Positions 16,719-24,364 of a stretch of 64,000 nucleotides of DNA are shown here, piece after piece. The notes beneath the pieces were generated by a model. That model did no database searches, was not told the DNA's origin, and saw only the letters and a program-made list of their open reading frames with translations. A program made the position numbers and the translations under genes. The DNA is from Pseudomonadota bacterium (GTDB taxonomy: Bacteria > Pseudomonadota > Gammaproteobacteria > Burkholderiales > Burkholderiaceae_B): the NCBI GenBank assembly GCA_023423975.1, contig JAFAEO010000001.1, positions 62,001 to 126,000 of the forward strand. The letters are read 5' to 3'. How positions within the stretch are numbered: position 1 is the stretch's first letter; every line of letters starts with the position of its first letter.

Positions 16719-17676
16719 CAATCAATCTGCCCTGATTTTTTAACCTGATGGCTAGCTCTTCGTCCGCTTTTAAAATATCTGCGAATCGCGCCGGATCCCC
16801 GTAGTAAGCAGAACTGCCGATTTTTTTCAGCCCTTGATTAAACTCAGGATTACCTGCTACTTGTTTAACGATAGCTGTCAGTCTGTCTCGTGTTGCCGCC
16901 GGAACGTCTTTAGGGGCGAGCAATCCAATGTAGGTGCTGGCATCGAATTCAGGTAGTCCGGCCTCTTTTAGTGTTCGAACATCAGGAATGCTTTCGTCTC
17001 GCGTGGGGCTAAGCACTAACAGGGCCGAGAATTTTTCGGCTTTTAAGTAAGGAAGTGAACTACTCACCTGATCGAAAATAACGTCGATCTGGCCGGACAA
17101 CAGGTCCAGCAATGCAGGGCCGGAACCCTTATATGCGATCGGCGTGAATTGGCCATTGATCGCATCTCCGAACTGCAACATCGCCAAGTGATTGGGCGAC
17201 CCCGGACCGGCATGGCCAACATTCAGTTTGCCTGGGTTACTCTTTACATAAGCAATAAATTCTTCTGCGGTTTTGAATCTGTTATCGCCATGCTTAATGA
17301 TGAGTGCAATTGAAGTTTTACTAAGAACGCCAATTGGCGCAAAATCACTCATTTTGTACGCGGTCTTAAACATATGAGGCAATGTCCCCAATTGACCGGG
17401 TGTTGCCGCCAAAAGTGTATTGCCATCTGTACGAGCATTTGCCACCAAGGCTGTACCAATCGCGCCGCCAGCCCCTCCTCTATTGTCAACCACAACACTT
17501 TGACCCAGTATTTTTGACATCGGTACTGCGATAGAACGGGAAACAATATCTGCGTTTCCGCCGGGTGCAAACGGAACCACGAGTGTTAAGGGCTGACTTC
17601 CAAAACTATTGGCGAACGACATCCCGGTAAAAAGCGATGTCCAAATGAAAACAGCCAAGGGCAGTTTGAGTTTCAT
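16711..17676 (-). CDS. Bug/TctC-family periplasmic substrate-binding receptor
   Basis: About 321 residues with a signal peptide (MKLKLPLAVFIWTSLFTGMSFA) and the diagnostic LTLVVPFAPGGNADIVSR and VVVDNRGGAGGAIG. AGGAGA precedes the start. It is one of two adjacent Bug genes between an enolase-superfamily enzyme and an amidohydrolase; its stop overlaps the amidohydrolase start. Two receptors in one cluster could bind the acid and its lactone, or one may be redundant. Codon choice looks more AT-rich than in the flanking catabolic operons. Confidence 0.92.
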   Translation of the reverse strand: MKLKLPLAVFIWTSLFTGMSFANSFGSQPLTLVVPFAPGGNADIVSRSIAVPMSKILGQSVVVDNRGGAGGAIGTALVANARTDGNTLLAATPGQLGTLPHMFKTAYKMSDFAPIGVLSKTSIALIIKHGDNRFKTAEEFIAYVKSNPGKLNVGHAGPGSPNHLAMLQFGDAINGQFTPIAYKGSGPALLDLLSGQIDVIFDQVSSSLPYLKAEKFSALLVLSPTRDESIPDVRTLKEAGLPEFDASTYIGLLAPKDVPAATRDRLTAIVKQVAGNPEFNQGLKKIGSSAYYGDPARFADILKADEELAIRLKNQGRLIDD

Positions 17677-17716
17677 TTTATGTCTCCTGATGATAAGTAT
17701 TAATTTTTCGTTATCG

Positions 17717-18697
17717 TTAGCTTTCTAATGTAATCGCTCGAGCTTTAATCAACTGCGCCCATTTATTACGCTCTTCACGTATATAAGACTCAAAACTTTC
17801 AGCTGTACCACCGCCGCCTTCTGCACCAAACTGCTCAAGTTGACTTACGACCTCGGGCATTGCGAGTACCTTATTTACATCGCTATTCATCCTGGAAACT
17901 AATTTCGGTGGCACTTTTCCCGGCCCCACCAATCCAAACCAGATGCTTGCATTAAAGTCCGGAAAACCTGACTCGGCAATGGTAGGCACATTCGGGAAAG
18001 ATTTGACTCGTTTAGTGCCAGTTTGAGCAAGAATTTGTACTTTCCCACTTTTGATGAATGGGGCTGCGGTTGTCATTCCCTCAAAGGCATATTCAATTTG
18101 TCCGCCGACAAGATCAGTCATCAACGGAGCCGCGCCTTTATACGGAATGTGGAGCGCCGAAATTCCTGTCGTCTGCTCAAAGAGCGCCAATGCTAAATGC
18201 TGAGCAGAACCGATGCCTGAAGACCCAAAAGTGACCTCGCCAGGTTTCGTTTTACATAGTTCGACCAAATTTTCGATGGTTTTCAACGCTTTGGGATTGC
18301 CCACGAGTACCTGGGGAGTCTGTCCTACCAACGCAACTGCCGTGAAATCTTTCTCCGCGTCAAACCCCAGCTTTGGAGACAACGCAGGAAGTATTCCCAG
18401 TGCATTAATGTGGCCCATCATTAAGGTCTTACCATCCGGCGTAGCTCTGGCTACATCCCGAGCCGCGATCAGACCCGCCGCGCCGGCTTTATTCTCAACA
18501 ACGACAGGGACGCCCCAAAGCTTATTCAGTTGGTTTGCGACGATTCGCGCCAAAATATCGGTCCCGCCGCCAGCAGGAAAGCCTACGATGATTCGTATTG
18601 GCCCCGATGGTAATTCACCTGATGCAGAAAAGGCTGGACGCATACAGGCTGCTGCGGCGAAAGCGGTTAACGTAGAAATGAAGCTTCGGCGATCCAT
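17717..18697 (-). CDS. Bug/TctC-family receptor with possible Tat signal
   Basis: About 326 residues, starting MDRRSFISTLTAFAAAACMRPAFSAS. The RRSFIS motif followed by a moderately hydrophobic stretch resembles a twin-arginine signal rather than an ordinary Sec leader; some Bug proteins are known to use Tat. The mature protein has PIRIIVGFPAGGGTDILAR and VVVENKAGAAG. AGGAGA lies upstream of the ATG. It is transcribed between the enolase-superfamily gene (39 bases upstream) and the second Bug gene. Confidence 0.9.
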   Translation of the reverse strand: MDRRSFISTLTAFAAAACMRPAFSASGELPSGPIRIIVGFPAGGGTDILARIVANQLNKLWGVPVVVENKAGAAGLIAARDVARATPDGKTLMMGHINALGILPALSPKLGFDAEKDFTAVALVGQTPQVLVGNPKALKTIENLVELCKTKPGEVTFGSSGIGSAQHLALALFEQTTGISALHIPYKGAAPLMTDLVGGQIEYAFEGMTTAAPFIKSGKVQILAQTGTKRVKSFPNVPTIAESGFPDFNASIWFGLVGPGKVPPKLVSRMNSDVNKVLAMPEVVSQLEQFGAEGGGGTAESFESYIREERNKWAQLIKARAITLES

Positions 18698-18736
18698 ATG
18701 TCAATATCTCCTGTTAATTTCGTCAAGTTGTATAGA

Positions 18737-19861
18737 TCAAGAGACCGTGGTCCAACGCCCATACTTGGCGATCTGATTTTCATCGAACTCAAAGCCCAGG
18801 CCCGGATCTTGATGCAGAATCACCCGACCGTCCTTGTGATCCAACTGACGGTCAACCAGGCGTCGAAAATTTAACACCTGGTCGTCCCAAAAGAACTCGA
18901 CATAACGTGCGTTGGGCGTTGAGGCCACGAGCGGCGCATGAATATCATGAAACCAATGTGGGCACATCTGTATTCCATATCCCGCCGCCATAGCAGCAAT
19001 GCGCTTCCATTCTGTAATTCCACCGCATACTGCGGCATCTGTTTGGAGGATCGCCGCTCCTCCCATATCCAGAAGCTGTTTGTGATACCACCGGCCATAG
19101 CCGATTTCAGCGGTAGCCACTGGAATACTTGTCAATTTTGCAAGTCGGGCATGGCTCTCAATATCATCCGGGCTAAAAGGCTCCTCAATAAAATAGGGAT
19201 GATATTGCTCCATGCGACGCAAGTACTCCATGGCCTGCACCGTATCTACCCACCCGTTGTTACAATCGAGCATAAGCTCCACATTGGGCCCGATGGCCTC
19301 TCTCGCTGCTTTTACTCGTGACTCCTCGCCTTCAGGCGTCCACCGCCCGGTTTTCATTTTTACTGCCTTAAAGCCTAATTCAACATAGCTGGCCATCTCT
19401 TCGCCAACCTGTTCTGCCGTCTTACCATCAACGTAATAACCCCCACTCGCATATGCAGGTACCGTGTCCAGTTCAACTGCTCCCAGGTACTTATGCAGAG
19501 GAAGATTGGCCGCCCGTGCATTCAAATCCCACAAAGCAATATCCAATGCGCTAAGCGCGCGCATCACTGTTCCCATCCGCCCCTGTAACAGCGCTTCCTG
19601 ATACATCTCCTTCCACAGCCCTTCTACTGCCAGGGAGTCTCGTCCAATTAATACCGGTGCCAATAGTTGCTCGACGGCTACCCTGAATAGTTCACCTGCC
19701 GCATTGCCTACATAACAAAAACCAATACCCTCTACACCATCTGAATTTCGGACTTTAACGAGGCCATAATGTCGATCCACGACTGTACGATTTGACAGAT
19801 ATGTCACTTTATCCAGTGGTACGCGTGCGACACAGACTTCAATGGATTGAATAACAGACAC
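18737..19861 (-). CDS. enolase-superfamily sugar-acid enzyme (mandelate racemase/muconate lactonising type)
   Basis: About 374 residues. The capping domain is followed by a barrel with the superfamily catalytic set: KMK lysines (about 168 and 170), metal ligands Asp199 (LDCNNGW), Glu226 (FIEEPF) and Glu252 (ATAEIGYG), then Asp274 and His302 (PHWFHDIH) as a His-Asp dyad. The layout is mandelate-racemase subgroup, whose members dehydrate or cycloisomerise aldonate and aldarate sugars. GTG start with AGGAGA six bases upstream. First gene of the cluster, divergent from a LysR gene that probably controls it. Galactarolactone cycloisomerase is one functional analogue, paired with an amidohydrolase as here; the actual sugar is unknown. 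Confidence 0.88.
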   Translation of the reverse strand: MSVIQSIEVCVARVPLDKVTYLSNRTVVDRHYGLVKVRNSDGVEGIGFCYVGNAAGELFRVAVEQLLAPVLIGRDSLAVEGLWKEMYQEALLQGRMGTVMRALSALDIALWDLNARAANLPLHKYLGAVELDTVPAYASGGYYVDGKTAEQVGEEMASYVELGFKAVKMKTGRWTPEGEESRVKAAREAIGPNVELMLDCNNGWVDTVQAMEYLRRMEQYHPYFIEEPFSPDDIESHARLAKLTSIPVATAEIGYGRWYHKQLLDMGGAAILQTDAAVCGGITEWKRIAAMAAGYGIQMCPHWFHDIHAPLVASTPNARYVEFFWDDQVLNFRRLVDRQLDHKDGRVILHQDPGLGFEFDENQIAKYGRWTTVS

Positions 19862-19946
19862 TTATTTCTCCTAAACACATTTATTGATGTGCCAAGTCTA
19901 TATTTCCCAGATTAATAAAAAAATATGCATTTACAGTGTTCAAAAA

Positions 19947-19959
19947 ACGTAAAATACGT
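19947..19959. promoter_or_regulatory. small inverted repeat before the LysR start
   Basis: ACGTA-AAA-TACGT lies directly upstream of the LysR ATG at 19963, in the 101-base divergent region with the enolase-type gene. It could be a LysR autoregulatory site, but it is short. Confidence 0.3.
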
Positions 19960-19962
19960 CGT

Positions 19963-20850
19963 ATGGATACTCGCTTTCTACTAAGTTTCGTTACGGTTGT
20001 CGATTCGGGGTCAATAGCTGATGCCGCTCGTAGACTGGATCTCGCACCCACTACGGTTGCGCAACAACTACGTGCGTTGGAAGCAGAACTGGACTGCAAA
20101 CTACTTACCAGAGCTGGACGAACCGTTAAACCCACAGTAACCGGGTCCCGCGTAGTAGATCACGCTAGAAATTTATTGCATAAGGAGAACGAATTAAGAT
20201 CGGCCGCCTCTGATACAGGGCTGCCTGCCGGGCCTTTAAAACTAGGGGCAACACCAACCGCCCTCATGGGTCTATTGCCGCCGCTCATGAAAAACTGGAT
20301 GCAAAATCACCCGGAAATTCAGCTATATATAGAACCTGGCACATCTTCATTATTGTTAGATCGTGTAATGGCAGGTCATTTGGATGCAGCCATTTTGGTG
20401 CACCCTGATTTTGAACTACCCAAGACCTGCCAATGGAACTTGATTAGAGAGGAGCCATTAATTCTACTCACTCGATCCGACCAGCTTGTTAGCGATCCGC
20501 TCAAAACAGCCGCACAAGAACCTTTTATTCTTTATGATCGCAAGGTAGTTGGAGGCAAACTGGTAGATGACTATTTAAGAAGCCACACAATCAGACCGAA
20601 AGTTCAGTTTGAATTGGACGGCATTGAACACATTGCTCAATTGGTGGCAGAGGGATTTGGCGTTTCCATTCTCCCGGATTGGCCAATTACAGGTCCTCAA
20701 GACTTAAGGCTCAGGCGATGGAAATTACCATCACCATGCCCAGCCCGCAAAATAGGAATGGTCTGGCTCAGGTTTTCACCGCGTTCGCCGTTGGTTGAAG
20801 CGTTTAATGTCCAACTTGACAATCTGCGACACGTTCTTGGCAAAATATAA
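19963..20850 (+). CDS. LysR-family transcriptional regulator
   Basis: About 295 residues. The N-terminal helix-turn-helix (MDTRFLLSFVTVVDSGSIADAARRLDLAPTTVAQQLRALE, positions 1-40) is LysR. It is followed by the periplasmic-binding-like effector domain beginning PLKLGATPTALMG. ATG at 19963 gives the family's normal start; a GTG nine codons earlier would add an atypical KRKIRR tail. It is divergent from the enolase, Bug, Bug, amidohydrolase operon and probably activates it in response to the substrate. The segment is visibly more AT-rich than the flanking operons. Confidence 0.88.
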   Translation: MDTRFLLSFVTVVDSGSIADAARRLDLAPTTVAQQLRALEAELDCKLLTRAGRTVKPTVTGSRVVDHARNLLHKENELRSAASDTGLPAGPLKLGATPTALMGLLPPLMKNWMQNHPEIQLYIEPGTSSLLLDRVMAGHLDAAILVHPDFELPKTCQWNLIREEPLILLTRSDQLVSDPLKTAAQEPFILYDRKVVGGKLVDDYLRSHTIRPKVQFELDGIEHIAQLVAEGFGVSILPDWPITGPQDLRLRRWKLPSPCPARKIGMVWLRFSPRSPLVEAFNVQLDNLRHVLGKI

Positions 20851-21032
20851 CGGAACATACAGCGTCACAAAGACGTGTCGCCCCTGCTTTTTTCCAAGCT
20901 GAAAAAATGGTGAGCCTCTACACTTTGTGATACCTGGATTGGTCAACGAATATATGCCGGGTGTGATTACTCTGGAGTGCTTAAAGATAATCGCACATAA
21001 TTAATACATACTTAATGAATTAACTGATTGAT

Positions 21033-21878
21033 ATGAACACACTCTTGCTGGTTGGTGGTGACCTCTGCGAGCGAACGGCAAAGCGGCTGGATCCGGCCCA
21101 TTGGAAATGCGTTGGCCTGCGCCGCAGCAAGGTAGCGCCTGCATCAGAGAACACCATTTCCTGGCGCGAAGCCGATCTGCAGAACCCGGAAAGCCTCGCT
21201 TTCCTGAGCCAAGAAGAATTTTCCGATGTCACCCATATTCTGTACGCCCCATCGCCAGATAGCAGAACAATGGCGCACTACGCCGGGGTGTACTCGCTTG
21301 GGCTGCCAAGGCTGTTGAACAGCCTGCCTGCCAGTAGTCTGAACCGGCTACAACGGTGTGTGCTGGTGGGATCATCCGCCGTCTGGGGGCCGTCCGATGA
21401 TTGGGTAAACGAAGATACACCCGTGGAGCGGGCGAACTTTCGCGCCAGCTCGCTGCTGGAAGCCGAAAATGCTCTACGTGCTTTGCTGCCGCCGGGCACA
21501 GGGGTCGCGCTGCGGCTATCTGGTTTATACGGCCCGGGGCGGCTGCAGTTGCTAAAAGGACTGAAGGCAGGCACAATCACCGCGCCAGACGGACCCGGTC
21601 ATTGGGCGAACCGGATTCATATCGACGACGCGGCGCAGGCCTGCGCGCATCTGCTCACGATGGCCGATCCTCAGCCACTTTATATAGGAACGGATAATTG
21701 CCCCATGCCAACTGCGCAGTTCTACGAAGCGTTGGCGCTATTAATTGGGGCTCCCTGTCCTGCCCGCCAGCTGCGGGCGCCAAGCGGCAAGCGGCTCTCG
21801 AACGCTCGGCTCCAAGCCAGCGGCTGGACACCCAAATGGCCGAATGCGCTTGAGTGGTATGCTGCACAACGGGATTGA
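21033..21878 (+). CDS. NAD-dependent epimerase-like protein (YeeZ-like extended SDR)
   Basis: About 281 residues with an extended-SDR outline: N-terminal LLLVGGDLCERTAKRL (a degenerate Rossmann loop lacking the usual GxxGxxG), SDVTHILYAPSP, VLVGSSAVWGPSDDWVNEDTP, LRLSGLYGPGR and NRIHIDDAAQACAHLL. These blocks resemble E. coli YeeZ and other small epimerase-like proteins of unknown substrate. The weak nucleotide loop makes cofactor use uncertain. It is probably a single gene, with 182 bases separating it from the LysR gene. Confidence 0.75.
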   Translation: MNTLLLVGGDLCERTAKRLDPAHWKCVGLRRSKVAPASENTISWREADLQNPESLAFLSQEEFSDVTHILYAPSPDSRTMAHYAGVYSLGLPRLLNSLPASSLNRLQRCVLVGSSAVWGPSDDWVNEDTPVERANFRASSLLEAENALRALLPPGTGVALRLSGLYGPGRLQLLKGLKAGTITAPDGPGHWANRIHIDDAAQACAHLLTMADPQPLYIGTDNCPMPTAQFYEALALLIGAPCPARQLRAPSGKRLSNARLQASGWTPKWPNALEWYAAQRD

Positions 21879-22005
21879 ATAAAGATAAAGAGAGATCGCC
21901 CAGAACGCTTGCTTGATGCGAGCGCACAGTCTCTTGTGGGTAAAGCATGACCATTAGACTGAATCGTTTAGGCACCGTGTACATCCCAGCCGCATGATGA
22001 ACCAC

Positions 22006-22431
22006 CTACGCTTTTTCACCCTGCGTTTTCAATCTCCTTTTGATCCCCTCCCAACGTCTGGCTACTGTTTTATTTTTAAATGGATCTCTCTTAAAAATTT
22101 TTCGAAACAAGCCGTCCAGTGTATTTTTTTTGGCTCTATTGTCTTTCATAATAGACGCTATATCTTCCTTTTCCCATCCCTCTGTTTCTGCAATTGAGTT
22201 CCAAATACTGAAATTACACACAAATATGGGACCTAATTCCTCTCGCAATATAGATTCCATTTCTTGAATTGAAAAGCTCGTGTTAACTAAGTTTTGTGCA
22301 ATATAGTCCAAATGCCGTTCATATTCCTCTGGCGATTGTTCAACATCAACAAAAATATCACTTAGTGCCGTCCAAACGGAAAGTCTTTGTTCAATTTCAT
22401 CATCGGTAAAATCAACGAGATCTTTCTGCAT
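22006..22431 (-). CDS. DUF7079-like small protein, candidate immunity protein
   Basis: 141 residues, acidic at the N-terminus and strongly basic at the C-terminus. The pattern SVWTALSDIFVDVE, then YIAQNLV, then SIQEMESILREELGPIFVCNFS and TEGWEKEDI resembles DUF7079-type proteins, which are often found next to polymorphic toxins and are thought to be immunity or adaptor proteins. It begins two bases after the stop of the upstream membrane-protein gene, so the two are certainly co-transcribed. No Shine-Dalgarno is seen; translational coupling would explain this. Low GC compared with surrounding genes. Assignment as immunity is inference from family resemblance and gene order. Confidence 0.6.
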   Translation of the reverse strand: MQKDLVDFTDDEIEQRLSVWTALSDIFVDVEQSPEEYERHLDYIAQNLVNTSFSIQEMESILREELGPIFVCNFSIWNSIAETEGWEKEDIASIMKDNRAKKNTLDGLFRKIFKRDPFKNKTVARRWEGIKRRLKTQGEKA

Positions 22432-22433
22432 GA

Positions 22434-23156
22434 TTAAAAAGTGTCATCGAATAAGTAATCCGTACCCAATCCGGCAGTAATTGCTCCGAGAATTGATGCG
22501 ATAGTAACGCAAAACACGGAAGTCGCCGCGCAAAGGCCGGTTGCGACGGAGGCCGTTCCGAACCCTACTCCTCCGGCTATCCCGGATCCAGCAATTGCTG
22601 TCTGCCTTGCCGCCTCCCGTAGTTTATTTTTTGACTCATAAATTTCATATAACGCAATGGCTAAAGTTAATACAAATAGCCCCTTTCCTGCTCGTCCAAA
22701 AACCATTGAGAGTCTATTTACACTGTCCCGGCTTTTTCCACTAGCCACGATTGCTTCAAGAAAAACAGCATCCTGCTCTGTTTTATTTAATAAACCAAAG
22801 TTTTGATTAAATCGCATTCGGGCCTTCTCCTCTAGCACGGAGTTTAACGTTTTGCCATGACGTTTAATATTTCTCGAATATGCCAATAAAATGGGATGAT
22901 TCTTACTGCGCACTAACATGAGTATCTCATTTCTCAAATAATTTGCTTTGTGCGCAGCCTCCCTCGGGCTCAATCGCCCATTTTTTACTGCGGTGCGCAT
23001 CTCCTCAGACATCGTCTTGATGCGCCGACCGTACTGCAGTCGGAGCCTGCTATCTCTGATAAACATATATGCAAAACTCGTCGCCTCACTTTGCAGCATA
23101 AGCAATGCGTGCTCGAAAACCTTCCCGTTCATCTCGTTTGTGAGCGTATCTCTCAT
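22434..23156 (-). CDS. candidate membrane-active toxin with glycine-zipper C-terminus
   Basis: 240 residues, not confidently assignable to a named family. The first roughly 140 residues are helical and basic, without a signal peptide. Then come a hydrophobic helix (GKGLFVLTLAIALYEIYE, about 158-175) and a long Gly/Ala/Thr-rich hydrophobic tail (about 184-233) ending in GTDYLFDDTF. Glycine-zipper tails of this kind occur in pore-forming effectors of type VI secretion systems and in bacteriocin-like proteins. It is followed at once by a DUF7079-like gene. Together with low GC this suggests an effector and immunity pair acquired by transfer. No VgrG, PAAR or Rhs gene is visible nearby. Confidence 0.5.
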   Translation of the reverse strand: MRDTLTNEMNGKVFEHALLMLQSEATSFAYMFIRDSRLRLQYGRRIKTMSEEMRTAVKNGRLSPREAAHKANYLRNEILMLVRSKNHPILLAYSRNIKRHGKTLNSVLEEKARMRFNQNFGLLNKTEQDAVFLEAIVASGKSRDSVNRLSMVFGRAGKGLFVLTLAIALYEIYESKNKLREAARQTAIAGSGIAGGVGFGTASVATGLCAATSVFCVTIASILGAITAGLGTDYLFDDTF

Positions 23157-23421
23157 CGTTCAACTCTTTGGTCAAAAAATGTATAACTGAAACCAACATA
23201 CGCTGTCGCAAGCATTACGGATTCTATCATCATGAATGTTCCACCCATATTTCATAATTTGTCCGGAATAATCCTTCAATATCAACGCACTGGAGTGGAT
23301 TTCAGATGCGAGGAAAACAAAATACATTGCTGAAAATAAAACAGCAATAGGGCCCGCTTGCCGCGCGGGGCCACTATACGGCAAGTAGATCAAGCTCGCT
23401 TCATAATCAGAAAGGTACTAG

Positions 23422-23715
23422 ATGGGTGTGGATCACTGTGCTGTCCACATGGTACTTTCCGAAAGGGAGGCCTTGTATGATTTGATGGCAGTTCTAGTAG
23501 AGCGATTGGAGTCGATGCCTAAAAAAACCGTCCTAATAAAAGATATTGACATTCAGAATAAGAGCGGGCCAATTCATATTACTGGAGCACCCCCACCGAG
23601 GATGGTAATCGCGCCTCAGATGCGGGATAACTTCCCTGCTCCCGTATGGGCCGACCAAGGCCAGCAAAAAGGCGGCGGTAACGGGCACTCTCTCAGACGC
23701 ACGAATGGAGCCTAG
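23422..23715 (+). CDS. hypothetical protein
   Basis: 97 residues, unrecognised. AAAGG six bases before the ATG supports translation. The N-terminal half looks like an amphipathic helix (REALYDLMAVLVERLESM), followed by a short beta-like segment (TVLIKDIDIQNKSGPIHITG) and a Gly/Gln-rich basic tail. It is divergent from the toxin-like gene at 23156. It could be a small regulator or the stump of a longer gene, since the following 600 bases hold only remnants. Confidence 0.4.
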   Translation: MGVDHCAVHMVLSEREALYDLMAVLVERLESMPKKTVLIKDIDIQNKSGPIHITGAPPPRMVIAPQMRDNFPAPVWADQGQQKGGGNGHSLRRTNGA

Positions 23716-24019
23716 GTCTGATCTCCTATACGCGCTCAGAGGTGCAATTGGTGTCTGGCCGCCTGACTACTCTTGGTAGAAGATCCATCAGCCGCAAGCG
23801 GACAAAGCACGAGTAATACGGGCTTGTTAATTATCGAGTTAGTCCCGATCCCGCAAGTTTTTTTCCTATGCCATCTGTCATAATCCTATGGCATAATAGA
23901 CGCCATTGGCTCTTCCCATGCCAGAGCCTTCGTACCATGCTGCCAAACGTAGCCAATGGTATTCTCAATATCTGCAGGTCCGGCGAGCATGGTACTGGAA
24001 GTGGGGACGTACAGAAACC

Positions 24020-24300
24020 ATGTTGACCAATACCGAACTGCAGCACATCAGAATAAATCACAAATGCTATGCGGCGAACGGCCGTAACGGTCTCTACCTG
24101 AGCCTTGGCGCGGATGTTTGCATGGCGCTTTATACCGCCGTGACAAGTCGTCGCAACACCCTTATTACGCAATGCCACGCGATCCGCAACACGCGCGACG
24201 CCATCACTTGCGGTCCTTAGGCAGAATATCGCCGGGCAAACGGCCCAGGTCGATGCAGACAAAAATCGACGCATAGACATATCGCGATTTATTTAATCAA
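24020..24300 (+). pseudogene. possible remnant of a tyrosine integrase N-terminus
   Basis: Reading from the ATG at 24020, LTNTELQHIRINHK and AANGRNGLYLSLG resemble the start of P4-type integrases (DUF4102: LTDxxIRxAKP, then DGxGLYLxV). After about 35 residues the resemblance moves to the next frame (ARMFAWRFIPP, then a Leu/Ala-rich helix at about 24170-24230), as expected after a frameshift, and the frame then hits stops. No catalytic domain follows; a sulfatase gene begins at 24365. The match is by eye and short, so treat it as a hint of a decayed mobile element. The rest of 23716-24364 holds nothing else I can support. Confidence 0.33.
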
Positions 24301-24364
24301 ACGCCACATCATCGTCAAGGCATTACCCCCTATCATCCACCAGCACACCAAGGAGATCCTGGTC

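Noticed and set aside
16342..16735. Plus-strand frames over the amidohydrolase
   Set aside because: Overlap the well-supported minus-strand enzyme and have no start signals.
23172..23393. 73-codon minus-strand frame upstream of the toxin-like gene, with one hydrophobic stretch
   Set aside because: Begins with TTG, no ribosome site, no recognisable family; kept out because support is too weak.
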